Origin: Pyxicephalus adspersus
Taxonomy: Eukaryota; Chordata; Amphibia; Anura; Pyxicephalidae
Length of the DNA: 64,000 bases
Reading direction: 5' to 3'
NCBI RefSeq assembly: GCF_032062135.1
Contig: NC_092868.1
Span: 50,635,163-50,699,162 of the forward strand
The notes beneath the pieces were generated by a model. That model was given only the letters and a program-made list of their open reading frames with translations. It was not told the origin of the DNA and ran no database searches. Made by a program: the position numbers and the translations under genes. Position 1 is the first letter of the stretch. The number at the start of each line of letters is the position of its first letter. Shown here in pieces: positions 21,409 through 32,578 of this stretch.

Positions 21409-21506
21409 GTACACATCAGTAGGGTTCCATTGGCTGGTGGTAGTCAGAGCATGGTTCAGCCCTTAGAACCACCAGCCAATGGGAAGGAACCCTGCATGCT
21501 GTGTAC
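21409..21506. repeat. Small inverted repeat, MITE-like
   Basis: GTACACATCAGTAGGGTTCC plus ATTGGCTGGTGG at 21409-21440 faces CCACCAGCCAATGGGAAGG plus AACCCTGCATGCTGTGTAC at 21468-21506. The arms match except for about 6 extra bases on the right. The whole is under 100 bp. Confidence 0.75.
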
Positions 21507-22660
21507 CAAAATGTTCTATAGCATTAAATAAATTCAATTGCTATAGAACCTGAAACTCCTGTCTGATGTCTGGCTTGTTTTTACTTTTAAACATGTTTGA
21601 ACAACTATGGCGGGGAAGGGTTAAACTTTCTGTCAAGCTGTAACAAGTTTTTGTATGGTCACTTTTTTATCAGTCCTTTAGGCTACTGCCATGAAGTCAA
21701 AGAAAATCCAACATCATGGAGTTACCAAAACAATCTTTCAATTGTTACATTTTAACCTGTGACAACTGTTTAATGTGTGAATTTCACATTTCCTGTCCAG
21801 TCTCCAGAACACAAAGTGAAGGTAAAATGCTCCCCAGTAAACACAGGCAGCAAAATAAATAAATAACCTGATTAGGGTATTACTCTGTTATTTTATCCAA
21901 AAAAATAAAAAAGAAGTTTTGGCTGTACACATAATTTAAAGATTAAGGTTTTCAGCAAATATTGATAGATTAAATTTATTTTTTGGTTTTAATTATAAAT
22001 GTTGAAATCTAATTGTATAATCCTTGTGCAATCTTCAAGTCATAACACACTCAGTTTGTTCTATGTACAACTAGCAAGAGATGACATTTGTTCCAGCCTT
22101 GTTTTAGTCTTTGATTTTATTCCCTGAGCAGTAAAGGGTTAGCAACATCTATTCCTCTCTTAGCACATTGTACCAAGTTTGTATTATTGAGAGCTTTGTG
22201 TATTCTCTGGATCTCTAGTGATTGGCCTCTGATTGCAGGTATGACAGAGACTAGGCCCTCTTGAGATGAGTCACAGGTTCAATAAAGATGCACTTCTCAA
22301 ACTTTCTCTGTAGCCGAGAGCCTCCACCGCTGCCTTTCTCACACCAGACCTCTCATAGTGCTCTGTAATCACGCTTTTCATACTTTAAAGCAGAACTCTA
22401 GACAAATGCTAGGAAAGATCCTTTGGTCCAGTTAAGAGTTCATAAAACTACATGAATTGTAAAATAGTGCTATTAGAATTTTCTGAAAAGAATCTTATTA
22501 GATCTATTAGAATCTATTAGATCTCCATAGTTCCTGTGCACAGCAGCAGATATTATTAAAAGGTACTTAAAATAGGTCAAGAAATGCCAAGTCAGCTGTT
22601 TTTAATGGGTATTAAACTCATATTGGTTCCCTCATACTCTGTTGACCAACGTTGTCTTGT
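21507..22660. other. No gene seen
   Basis: AT-rich. TTTAAAGCAGAACTCTAG near 22384 resembles an end of a TTAA-type frog DNA element, and TCTATTAGA is repeated near 22503-22526. No exon. Confidence 0.45.
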
Positions 22661-22661
22661 C

Positions 22662-23013
22662 TGTAGGTAGGTGGCTCAGTGGCTAGCACGCTGGCCCTTG
22701 CAGCACTGGGTCCCAGGTTTAAATCTGGGCCAGGACACTATCTGCATGGAGTTTGCAGGTTCTGGAGTTTGGACTATGCTTGCATGGGTTTCCTCCAGGT
22801 ACTTCGGTTTTCTCCCATATTCCAAAAACATTCAGTTAGGGTGATTGGCTTCCCCCGAAATTGACCTTAAACTGTAATAAACATATAACTATGGTAGGGA
22901 CATTATATTGTTAGCCCCTTTGGTGGACAGCTAGTGACACAATTATGGACTGTAAAGTGCTGCGTAATATGTCGTCGCTATGATTACTGTGTACTAATAA
23001 TATTAATAATATT
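22662..23013 (+). mobile_element. tRNA-derived SINE with L2-type tail, copy 1
   Basis: The head holds a polymerase III box A (GGTGGCTCAGTGGCTAGC near 22670) and a decayed box B (GGTTTAAATCTGGGCC near 22717, against GGTTCGAATCC). The body includes TGCATGGAGTTTGCAGGTTC and CTCCCATATTCCAAAAACAT. The tail has AAGTGCTGCGTAATATG and an AATA-type microsatellite. A 61-codon open frame over it is meaningless. Confidence 0.88.
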
Positions 23014-23049
23014 GAAGCTTGTCTTGTTCTCTTCCCCACTTGGAGTATA

Positions 23050-23274
23050 TGGACCTGATTTATAAAAGCTCTCCAGACTAGGGAAGATAGACCATCATAG
23101 AAGAACCTGAGTAATCCAGCAAATCTAGAATGGATCTGGTTGAAAAACTAAAAACATTTACTTTTAATATCAAATAATTTTTAGGAAATCCATTCCGTTT
23201 TTGCTGGATCATTTAGTTTCTCCTATGATGGTCTATCTTCTCCAGTCTTGGAGAATTTTATTAAGTCAGTCCCA
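23050..23274. mobile_element. Palindromic MITE, copy C
   Basis: GGACCTGATTTATAAAAGCT on the left and GAGAATTTTATTAAGTCAGT plus CCC on the right, with GTAATCCAGCAAATCTAGAA facing CGTTTTTGCTGGATCATTTA. More diverged than copies B and D. Confidence 0.82.
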
Positions 23275-23453
23275 ATGTGTTTATATCACAGCAATGCATT
23301 ACCATTGCTTGGGAATTGTTTCTAAAGACATGGGTATTCTTTGGCATTGCTGGACAGAGGTAAAAAGAATTGTACATTCTCCAAATCTAATTCTCCTGGG
23401 GGGCACCAAGACTTTATCCTGTATTCACTGACTGTTGAAATTTTTTTCTCACC

Positions 23454-23563
23454 GCCTCTTCCTGTGTCATTATTAGTTTCTATCTGTCATTTGCAACCCC
23501 TATTTAATGTACAGAGCTGCATTATATTTTGGTGCTACATCAATACAACATCCTATTAATTAC
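23454..23563 (+). mobile_element. L2-like LINE 3' tail fragment
   Basis: CCTCTTCCTGTGTCATTATT, ATCTGTCATTTGCAACCCCT and TGTACAGAGCTGCATTATAT match the 3' UTR/tail at 1725-1830. It is 5' truncated, with no coding part. Confidence 0.8.
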
Positions 23564-23773
23564 AGATTGCACAGCAGATTGCATTCAGGTCAAATGCAAA
23601 CAAAGCAGCATTTACATCAGGTTCAGTAATAAAAGTTCTCACAGCATAGGGAAGTTAAAGGCAGCAGTATAGATTTAAACTTTTATATTTTTAGAATTGT
23701 TCAGTGACCCTGATACAAGTACAATTATTATTAAAATGCTATTATAAAATTATCATTTAAAAGTCCTGTGTCT

Positions 23774-23779
<6 letters not shown>

Positions 23780-23809
<30 letters not shown>
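23780..23809. repeat. (TA)n microsatellite
   Basis: About 15 TA units, uninterrupted. Confidence 0.97.
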
Positions 23810-23812
<3 letters not shown>

Positions 23813-23984
23813 AAAAAATGGGGCATTTGATGGATAATGCCGCAACTTGAAATGCAGACAGTCTTTTTTTTTGTGCCATTTCTGTTTTATTCTATGGACA
23901 CTAAACAGGGAATAAGAATAGGAGACCTTTATGCTACGTGGCAATTCTCTGCAGGGAACCCAGCATATTTATAGGTACAAAAAG

Positions 23985-24210
23985 TGATTGTTCCGTCACA
24001 GCCAATGAAAACATGAAACACAAAATAGATCATTAGAAGTCTCTTTTTCCGGTTTCGTTCCCCCCTCCGAGTTAAAAAGTCAGGAAGTTTGCCGATTTTG
24101 ACGTCTAATTTAAAGTTGTGGGAAACTTTCTAGGTCACGCGTAGGAATGCAATAATTATTTTTTCTCCGTGTTTAGAAATAAGCTGTCTTTGCATTGTTA
24201 ACGTTACGGT
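23985..24210. other. Candidate conserved non-coding block
   Basis: CpG-retaining unique-looking sequence: TTTCCGGTTTCGTTC near 24046, TAGGTCACGCGTAGGAATGC near 24131, TTAACGTTACGGTAAAC near 24198. No exon. Confidence 0.36.
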
Positions 24211-24597
24211 AAACAACCATTTACTGACTTACATTTGTGGTCTCAGGATAAACTGGAAGTTTGGAGAGTGATGATGCAACACAGGGAAAATCCAACAAGC
24301 CCATTCAGCTGTTTTTTCTTAAAGTTGAACTCCAGATTTATTTTCAGTCTTGCACAGTTGTACATGATGAAGTTAATTATTCTATACAATTTGATTTCAC
24401 TGCTCACTGGGAGCTTCTTGCATTAGAAGCAGCAACAAGTCAGACAGAACCTGTGTCATTGCTTGATTGGAGTCTAGTCCTTGCTTCCCCAACTGCCCCT
24501 TTATTCAGTCGATTTAGGTAATTTTAATCATGAATGCTCAGCATCATATGTTTGCATGCAAATGCAACTGGCCTATGAATTCCTCCTTGAGACCGAC
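24211..24597. other. No gene seen; possible old DNA-element edge
   Basis: CTTAAAGTTGAACTCCAG near 24318 looks like an end of a TTAA-type frog element; no partner end found. Confidence 0.35.
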
Positions 24598-24941
24598 AAT
24601 ATTATTAATATGATTATTGTTATTAACTAGTATTTTTATAGCGCTGACATATTACACAATGCTGTATAAAGTCCATAGTCATGTCACTACCTGTCCCTTA
24701 GGGAGCTCACAATCTAATGTCCCTACCATAGTCTTTAATACAGTCTAAGGTCAATTTTGGGGAGAAGCCAATAAACCTATCCGCATGTTTTTTAGAATGT
24801 GGGCGGAAATTGGAGTACCCAGGGGAAACCCACACAAACACAGGGGGAACCTGCAAACTCCATGCAGAAAGTTCCCTGGCTGAGATTTAAACCTGGGACC
24901 TAGTGCTGCAAAGTGCTAACCTATGAGCTACCCTGCTGCCC
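24598..24941 (-). mobile_element. tRNA-derived SINE with L2-type tail, copy 2
   Basis: On the reverse strand the head reads GGGCAGCAGGGTAGCTCATA (box A region) and CCCAGGTTTAAATCTCAGCC (box B region). The body has TGCATGGAGTTTGCAGGTTC, and the tail TACAGCATTGTGTAATATG then GCGCTATAAAAATACTAG. AT-rich tail residue lies at 24598-24632. Confidence 0.9.
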
Positions 24942-25155
24942 TAATATTTTAATAGTTGTCTCTCCTTCCATAGCCAGCCTATTCCTTGCTACAGAACTGA
25001 GGCTTGACTTGATTTAGGTGCTGTTGCAATTCCTGGAAACTATGCACTACACCCTGCTGCTCCCTCCCAGCGGTCATGACATGCCTGCAATGCATAGAAA
25101 ATCACTGAGCCTTATGATGTTGTCACTGGGTCTGAAACTGGGTATGTAAAATACG
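24942..25155. other. No gene seen
   Basis: Short spacer; nothing recognised. Confidence 0.45.
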
Positions 25156-25400
25156 GAAAAGTTTTATTTAAAACAATTCACAAAATGAAGAGACCACAGA
25201 AGGCAAAAATTATTGGTTTAAACCGGTTTAATCTGTATTGCATCGCAGAAAATATCCAGACAGCACTTTACGGGGTCTTTGAGAAATTCCTGAAAGCCTG
25301 AGCTTTGTAACTCTCTATTTGCACTGTATTACCAGTTACAATTCATACCTCTAAGGCAAGTACTCATTTGATCGGTACAGAATTCAATTTTGCAGACCAT
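25156..25400. other. Candidate conserved non-coding block with AACCGGTT palindrome
   Basis: A perfect 14-bp palindrome TTAAACCGGTTTAA lies at 25218-25231. Its core AACCGGTT is the known binding consensus of Grainyhead-like factors. The surroundings are unique-looking (GTATTGCATCGCAGAAAATA near 25234). Confidence 0.33.
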
Positions 25401-25955
25401 ATTTTTCTCACATTTGCTATTAAGTAACATTTTCAGGTCTCCCCCCCCCCCCCTCCAAGGACAGTGAACAAAAAGTTAGCTTCTCTCTTTATCACTTTTC
25501 CTCCTATCAGCATGTTCCTTGTTATTACATTAGCACTGCACTACATCTGGTTGGCAGCTTTAGCTGCTTTTTCCTCCCAGTCTCAGCTCACCTATACAGG
25601 GACTTGATACCAAGTTATATTTTCTGCTGGCAATTAAAATACTTTCATTGATGTATTATGAATCTAAAACTGCATTAATTTGTGTCTTTATTATTTGCCT
25701 GAAGGAAAAAAAATATATATATAAAAAAAAATAAACTGACCCCAAACTGTTTTAGTTTCCCATTAGGGGGAACCTAGCTTCTCTGATACAATCTTCACTA
25801 AAAGCCGCTACCTTGAATCTATTATCCCTGCCTGCTCTGTAAGCAAAAATCTCTTGCTTGCCTTGTTAACTAATGCTCTGCAAAGTTATCTCAGAAAAAA
25901 AAACTTTATTTTTTCTTTCTTTAAAAAAATAAGATTGGTTATCACATAAACTTCA
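25401..25955. other. No gene seen; C13 homopolymer
   Basis: Thirteen consecutive C at 25441-25453, and an AT-rich low-complexity stretch near 25708-25735. Confidence 0.6.
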
Positions 25956-25959
25956 CTTG

Positions 25960-26700
25960 TGATGGATAATCCCATTTAAGGACAGTGGAGACTTTTAAGC
26001 CTTGGAGATAAATTGTTCCTAGTTGTGGAGCTAATTAGAAAAAAAGATGATTGCTTTCATTGTGTTGGAGCATCCTCTATTCGGAACAGCAGGATTTACA
26101 TTGAAATTAGATTTATGACTAATTAATATATCAGTAAAACACAATATTCTCTGCCATTGGCAATTAAAAGTTTCGGAAGTATTTTTTTTTTCCACCATCA
26201 GCCAAAAGAGGCATGGAGGTGTTTATGGAAATACAAAGAAATCCATAAATATCATCATGATAATAACAGAATAAAAAAATACAGTAACAACAGAAGTAAT
26301 AAATATCAATAGCATATTTATTCTTCGATTTTTTAAATGCAAGTAATGATTAAAAGAGAGCTCTGTGGGAACATAGATTTGTTTCCAACCAACCAGTTTC
26401 TTGAAGAATGAAACACGAATTATGATTGGTTGATGAATGCGGCTACACTAATTCTGTTCTCTCTGCATCATTTATATTTTTATACAAAGTAACACGTTTA
26501 CTGCATAGAAAGCCCCATTTACTGCAGGTACTTACCTTCCATATGTTGACCTGCAGGAAATGTCCTCTACTTCTTTCTTTCTTTCTCTTATAGTTTTATT
26601 AAATGAACCTAAATGCAATTTAATATCATTTTAATAAATTCAATTAAAATATCATTTCTTTTTCATGGCTTGGAAACAAATCAATGACAATTGTTGGACT
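25960..26700. other. Candidate conserved non-coding block
   Basis: Unique-looking, AT-rich, with many homeodomain-type cores: GGAGCTAATTAGAAA near 26027, TATGACTAATTAATATATC near 26114, CACGAATTATGATTGGTTGA near 26414. Confidence 0.33.
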
Positions 26701-26724
26701 GAGCTAATGATAGGTTGGCTTTAA

Positions 26725-26747
26725 ATCTATCTATCTATCTATCTATC
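26725..26747. repeat. (ATCT)n microsatellite
   Basis: About 5.5 units of ATCT. Confidence 0.95.
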
Positions 26748-27399
26748 AATACAAGTCTATTACAATCAGAAAATAATGCAAAAACTGCTTTACTATCGAA
26801 TGACACACATAACTTTGCACACGCGTGTTCAGCCTGACATGGTCAATTCCATTTTATTGTGATTCTTTATGATCTCTTGTGTTATTCATGTTGACTTTGC
26901 ACACTATTATTGATTGTTTTGTAGAATTGTATTGGAAGTTAATGCACCCTTGGGATCTTATGAGATAGCAGAGTAATTGCAATCCGAAGTAAAGATACAA
27001 CAAAAGGGACACATGCTTTGTAACCTTTTTTGAATTTAATGAAACCTGGCTTCCAATTGCTGATGTTCATTAGCATGGTCTGCCTTTGCATAGTAGCATA
27101 CAAAAACTTGCAGTTATATTTGTTTAGCTTTACAACTCAAGCTACATGTGATATCTTCCATTGTGGTGCGATGCCCTCACTAAACCAAAAAGTTGCTTTG
27201 GGGTGCCACAATTAGTGTCGCACCGCTATTTGCAACGTGTATGGTGCTGCACTGCAAAGATGTGAACTGGGGCATTGGGTTTAAATCAACTTTAAGCCTT
27301 ATTTGTAAAGCTTTTATAAAAAAAATAAAAACAGTTGTAGAAAACATTGTTTATAAACTTGCTAATAAAAACCTTTACTCCTGAAATGTGTTGCAAATA
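26748..27399. other. No gene seen
   Basis: Mixed AT-rich sequence; GAGTAATTGCAATCCGAAG near 26971 is unique-looking. No exon. Confidence 0.45.
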
Positions 27400-28015
27400 G
27401 CAGACCACAGCTGTTGGCAATGGATATTTTCCTTTGCTTCTGCTTTTATATGACTGGTTGTTTACCAAATAAAAATCAAACCAGCTTCTAAAAATATAAC
27501 TTTATTTGCAAGCCTCTCCAGTTTAAACTCGATTTCCATAACTAAATATTCTCTTTTTCATTCCTTAATTCTGCAAGCTCCTTGATCTGCTTGTAAAGGA
27601 ATTTATGATAATAATTAAGACTTCACTCCTCTCCGATTGGGAACTTTTGTGAAACCATTGAAATATTGCTTTAGAGCTGTACAAGCCTCAAGGTACGCCT
27701 TTTGTGCAATTGTCCCGACAAACATTCGTCAAAGGACCCGGCGTTTTAATTCTTCTACGTTTTCGTGTTAAAAAAAGAAAAAAAAAAATCTATAGGCTCT
27801 ATAGACTTTGATCAAGGCATTCTTTCCAAGGTTAATGAATGCACCCAGGAAAGCGGCAAAGAGCCTGTTTCCAGATAAACTGTTGGGGAAAAGAATGAGT
27901 TTTACAAATGAGGCCAGTAATGTGAGAAAGACAAAGACTTTCTTAGGGCAATCATCACCTTTACTTGTCTTCAAACTAAAGTTGGGATTTGTTGCAAAAT
28001 TCATAGGGTAGTAGG
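27400..28015. other. Candidate conserved non-coding block
   Basis: CpG-retaining around 27690-27765 (GTACGCC, GTCCCGACAAACATTCGTC, CCCGGCG) and a long unique stretch to 28000 with GACTTTGATCAAGGCATTC near 27806. Small open frames on both strands at 27768-28011 have no domain. Confidence 0.35.
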
Positions 28016-28033
28016 AGGATACAATTCAGGTAA

Positions 28034-28308
28034 GTGTCCTAGGATGGTAAAACCTAGGGAGGGGGCGAGTATGGCAAAATTCCAGAAGTCAATGATAATT
28101 TAGTCTAGCAAAATTTGAGAAGGGGTCTAGAATATCATGATTTGAGAAGAGGCCTCAGATAACAAAATATGAAGAATCTCTAATGGTAAAATTAAAGGAG
28201 AAGTCTACGATGGTAAGATTTGAGGGGTTAGAATGGTGATATTCAATAAGTGTCTTGAAATGATAATCATTTATGAAATGGACTAGAATGGTAAACTTTG
28301 AGGTGGGA
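28034..28308. repeat. Decayed minisatellite, about 33-bp units
   Basis: A loose unit of the form GTCTAGAATGGTAAAATTTGA plus GAAGG repeats about eight times. Examples are CCTAGGATGGTAAAACCTAG near 28039, GGGGTCTAGAATATCATGATTTG near 28116, GTCTACGATGGTAAGATTTG near 28202 and GGACTAGAATGGTAAACTTT near 28279. Units vary in length and identity. Confidence 0.72.
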
Positions 28309-28970
28309 CCATATGGCTTATTCTCAGAAAGATATGGGAAATCTATCAACTATTTAAAACTTTAAAAGATCCTTTTCCAAAGCATGATGGCTTGTTTGGC
28401 TATAGTCAGGCACGACTTAGACAGGTGGCGGTAATTGGGGGAATGGTTAGCCCAAAATTCAGTGAGGTACATGTGAAAATTGTTTAGGAACCAAAAGTGT
28501 GTGTTAGAGTTGCTATAAATATATTAAGTAGAGAATATCCCCAGATGGAGCATGTTGTAAGGTGGTTAATTATGTAAGTTAAGTTTCTTCCTATAAACCA
28601 GTTGGAATTTGCTTCAAGTGCCTGAGCTCTTCAATAAAATAAATAATACTTCAAGTCTTTATTTTTAGCTTGCTTAATGATGAAATACAAGACAATAATT
28701 CTGCATGTTTAGTTAGCTGAGCATGCTGGGAAAAGCAGCGAGGGGGCATTTTTCCTGGAAAATAGAACTCTGCGCTCTCTTTACTAACTTTTCCTTTATT
28801 GAGTGTTCTTTTAGGCCTATATATCCTGGGTGAAAACATGTTTGAAAATATGAATTAGATAAAGAAAGGCAACATAATGGGGACATATAGAGCAAACCAC
28901 AAAAACAAATACAATGGCTAACAGTCAAGTGCCACATCTAAAATTCAGAAGGTAAGGTGCGAGGAAAAAA
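28309..28970. other. No gene seen
   Basis: Mixed sequence between the two minisatellites. Nothing recognised. Confidence 0.45.
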
Positions 28971-28973
28971 TGT

Positions 28974-29370
28974 TCTGTGAACCAGGAAGGGGTGAGGTGA
29001 ATGGTAGGAATGTGAGATGGAGGGCAGGGTAGTTGGGGGGATGTGCTGGAACCTGGACTGCAAGGTAGGGAAGATGTGCTAATAGATGGAGGACCGGGTG
29101 GGTAGTAGGGATGCATTGTGACCTGGAAGGCAAAGTAGGTACTAGAGATGTGTTATGACCTGGAAAACAAAATGGATGGGAAGAACATGCTTTAGGCTAG
29201 GGGGTGAGGTGGGTGGTAGAGATGTAATTTCAGTGAAAAAGCAAGGTGGGTGCTATAGATGCAGTTTGACCTGGAGGTGGAGATAGGTGGAAGGGATGTA
29301 CTGGGACATAGGGCCAATTGGAGTGGGAGTAATGCCTGTGACATGGAGGACAAAGTGGGTGCTGTAGCTC
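28974..29370. repeat. Decayed minisatellite, about 40-bp units, G-rich
   Basis: About ten units of the form GACCTGGAGGACAAGGTGGG then TGGTAGGGATGTGCTGT. Clear examples lie near 29040-29060 (GATGTGCTGGAACCTGG), 29108-29126 (GGATGCATTGTGACCTGG), 29145-29163, 29258-29275 and 29331-29370. Open frames on either strand here reflect the repeat. Confidence 0.78.
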
Positions 29371-30300
29371 CTATTCTGCCAGCACCTTTCCATTCTCAAC
29401 TCTCTGCCCTCCTGCAGCCTTCCTTCTTCAGCTCCATGCCCTCCCTGCAGCTTTTTTTTCCCCCTGTCCGATGCTCCTCCTGCATCCCTCCTCCCCTGGG
29501 TCCTTGTGGGTCTGTAAATCCACTGCTGGACTGAGCCCTGTTCTCTTTGCTGCAAGACATTAGCTAACAATAGAGAGCTGACATGCTAGTATGCCCCCAT
29601 TTCTTATCCCCAATTCCTATCCTATATCCTAGAGATATAGGTTGAGCAGAAAATTATAAATATTTTACCTTCAAAGCTGGTCTAAAGCTAGGTAAATGTA
29701 AAATACAAAAACACACAAATGAATGCAGCTATATAATAATTAGTAACAAGGTGACAGCGCACAAGCAAAAGTGGAGAGGAGAGTGTTGTCATCCTGTTGT
29801 CATACCAAAAAAAGATTACTATGTATTATTTTTTTGTAAAAGCATACATGTGATTGTAAAGATTGAGCTTACATATACTTTAAAAAAAATCTGCTTTCAA
29901 TAAACTCATAATTAATAACCAACTATAAAAAATAACTAACTTCAATAAACTCATAAATAAACTAAAGGTATTTAGAATATTGGAAGGTATTTTCTAAAGG
30001 TATTTAGAAAGTTTAAGGTAATTCTAAAGTAATAGAATTTTCCTATTACTCTCAGTTTCAACCACAACTATTAAAAGATAATTTAAAAGGGTCACATCAA
30101 TCAAAAGTGATATTTTAGTTACCTAGAAGGCTTCATTGAGTCAACTGTTGGAATGAGCAACAATATTTCTCAACCCAGATTCTCAACTCTGCCTCCATTG
30201 GTCTTGGATATTAAATTCTCATGTGGCAGAAAGGATGTTCCCACTTCTGTTTCAGTATCCCTAATATAATTAAAACAGGGTTAACATTGCACTCCTTCAC
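29371..30300. other. No gene seen; small local repeats
   Basis: TTCAATAAACTCATAA occurs at about 29896 and 29941, and AAAGGTATTTAGAA at about 29962 and 29995, short local duplications. A pyrimidine-rich stretch lies at 29371-29500. Confidence 0.55.
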
Positions 30301-30303
30301 CGT

Positions 30304-30651
30304 GGGCAGCACAGTGGCTCAGGGGACCTGGGACCTTTGCAGTGCTAGGTCCCAGGTTCGAATCCCAGCCAGGACACTATCTGCATGGAGTTTGCAGGTT
30401 CTACCTGTGTCTGCGTGGGGTTCCTCCGGGTGCTCCGGTTTCCTCCAACATCCCAAAAACATGCATTTAGGTTAATTGGCTTCCCGCTAAATTGTCCTTA
30501 GACTACACTGATGACATATGACTATGGTAGAGACATTAGATTGTGAGCTCCTTTGAGGGACAGTTAGTGACATGACTATGGACTTTGTACAGCGCTGCAT
30601 AGTATGATGGCGCTATATAAATACTGTGTAATATTAATAATAATAATAAAA
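30304..30651 (+). mobile_element. tRNA-derived SINE with L2-type tail, copy 3 (best preserved)
   Basis: The head is GGGCAGCACAGTGGCTCAGG (box A), then CCCAGGTTCGAATCCCAGCC, which holds an intact box B GGTTCGAATCC. The body has GCATGGAGTTTGCAGGTTCT and CGGGTGCTCCGGTTTCCTCC. The tail has ATTGTGAGCTCCTTTGAGGG and TGTACAGCGCTGCATAGTAT, then GCGCTATATAAATACTGTG and (AAT)n. Box spacing is SINE-like; it is not a tRNA gene because no cloverleaf follows. Confidence 0.93.
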
Positions 30652-30754
30652 TTGCTTCAGTTGCCACCACAAACCCTGGGAGACAGAAGGAGCTGCTCAT
30701 TCAAATCTCCACTACTAAATGTGAAAATATCAGTTTTGCATGGACTGACCCTTT

Positions 30755-31260
30755 AAATCTTGCCAAAAGGATGACAAGCTCTGAGCGGCCCAATGTTTAG
30801 AAGCTCCAAAAAAAAAAAAACAGAGCTAATTACATTTGTGATGAAAAGCATAAATAAAGCAAGTGCTATAAAATCGGAATTAAAAGCTGGAGATCAAAAA
30901 ACAGAATTGGGTGGCAGCTTAGTGGAATGAGAAACTTATTGTTTTATGGCTCCAGGCGCCGGTGCCAAAAATGAAAAAGTTTTCTGGAAGCTTCCATTAA
31001 CCAGAGCTAATCCCAAGATCGCAGTAAAGCGAAAAATTGTAAGCGTGAAAGGAAACAAAATCAAAAATAAAAATGAAAACAAGCAAGAGGGAAATGGCTG
31101 TTTTTTTCCGGGGGATACGCTGAATTGAGCCACTGAAATGGTTGTTACACGGTCATTGTATAGTAATTCACAGCTTAAAGTCGGATTGTGTACCGTCTTT
31201 GGTTCAATGTAATCAGGGTACTGAAAGCGTGCATTTCATTGGCTGTTCTTTTGGTAAGGT
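30755..31260. other. Candidate conserved non-coding block
   Basis: Unique-looking: AGAGCTAATTACATTTGTGA near 30822, CTCCAGGCGCCGGTGCC near 30950, CAGTAAAGCGAAAAATTG near 31022, CAGCTTAAAGTCGGATTGTG near 31172. Short open frames in both directions, no domain. Confidence 0.35.
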
Positions 31261-31329
31261 GTACATTTTGATATTATAAGAGACCTAATTTGTACATATG
31301 GACTATACTTTTTTATTTTTGAATTGCAT

Positions 31330-31745
31330 TGAAGGGGTGTAAGTTTATTTTTTTTCTGCCTGTCCTTAGATTACTTCTGCCTGAATTTACATTTCTTCCT
31401 GTCCTAGAGACACGACAAGGAGGGAAAAGAAATCCCTACAAAGTGAGAAAAATTTTTGTTTCTGGAACACATATCCTTACTGGAAGATTTACCTTCACCC
31501 CTTGTTGTTAAACAACTCATTTGGATCTCTCTACAATTTATTTTCTGTTTAAATGCTCACTGGGCAGCAAAAAAGGGTTTCTAACCCTTTCACATTCTCT
31601 CTACAGCTAGAAAAAGGTTTTTGGTTATACATACCCATTAATGTCCAAACCCAGCTGGTGAAGAGACCTGTCAGGCCTCCATTTCTGGCTGTTACCCCCG
31701 CAGAGGAAATTTTGGGGCACTTATTGTCCCTGTGACACCCGTACT
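31330..31745. repeat. Probable old interspersed repeat
   Basis: Phrases such as CCTTACTGGAAGATTTACCT with TCACCCCTTG (31467-31503) and TGGGGAGGTGTTTTTGTCAT with TGGGACAGAAAG (31749-31780) resemble a frog repeat family that also has the CACTTCCTG motif at 7955-8060. The match is from memory and borders are uncertain, possibly reaching 31790. Confidence 0.35.
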
Positions 31746-31790
31746 TAATGGGGAGGTGTTTTTGTCATTGGGACAGAAAGTCCCACTGTT

Positions 31791-32125
31791 CTAACCATTT
31801 CGCATTTTTGTCACATTTGAGGGAGATTTTACATATATGCCCCAAGCTAAGGAGCAATTAGCAATTTACAGAGACATTAACCCTTTTCTGATCCCCATCT
31901 TAAAATTTGAAGCCAATGCAGATTTGACTTTCTATCAAAAATGTTTGGAATCTACACCAGCTTCCATTGCTGACCCTTCTGAAAATGCTAACTGACTGCA
32001 CAGATCATCTTCCTGCAAGGAAGAAAATATATCTGCAGAAGTAGATTGAGACCCTGTTTGATGCCTGCACAGTGGTAGCTCCATCCTTCTAAATAGAAAA
32101 GCAGATAAAGCATTGACTGAGTTCC
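31791..32125. other. No gene seen
   Basis: Spacer; nothing recognised. Confidence 0.45.
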
Positions 32126-32129
32126 ATGC

Positions 32130-32430
32130 TCTCTCTGAGAGATATTAAATACCTTGAAGTGTTCCACTTAATATTAGCATGCTGCACTTAACATGGACCA
32201 ATATATCAGATGCTGCTTTCACTTTAAATAACAGAGTTACAAGTACTGTAAGAGCTGCCTTATTCACAAAGTGCTAATAGAATAATCTTCCATTAGCTGC
32301 TGCATTAAGCTTAGTGTATTCACTATATCATATGGAAATATGCTAATCGCAGCAGGAGCAAAGTGCTAGAAATCCCAAACACTATGCAAGAGGTTACTAA
32401 TCCTGGATTATCTCTTTAATATATTCTATC
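32130..32430. other. Candidate conserved non-coding block
   Basis: Unique-looking, with CACTTAATATTAGCATGCTG near 32165 and ATATGCTAATCGCAGCAGG near 32338, the latter holding an octamer-like ATGCTAAT. Confidence 0.28.
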
Positions 32431-32506
32431 AGAACATCTACCATGTATCATTTACATGTCTGTGTATTTATCTATCTTTCACTCTCTATCTTCTCTCTTT
32501 TTCAAT

Positions 32507-32527
32507 TATCTATCTATCTATCTATCC

Positions 32528-32578
<51 letters not shown>

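Noticed and set aside
28034..29370. CRISPR-like direct repeats
   Set aside because: Units are contiguous and degenerate without spacers; this is minisatellite structure in a vertebrate genome.
30304..30380. Possible tRNA gene (box A and intact box B)
   Set aside because: No cloverleaf or acceptor stem; the sequence continues into a SINE body and LINE-type tail.
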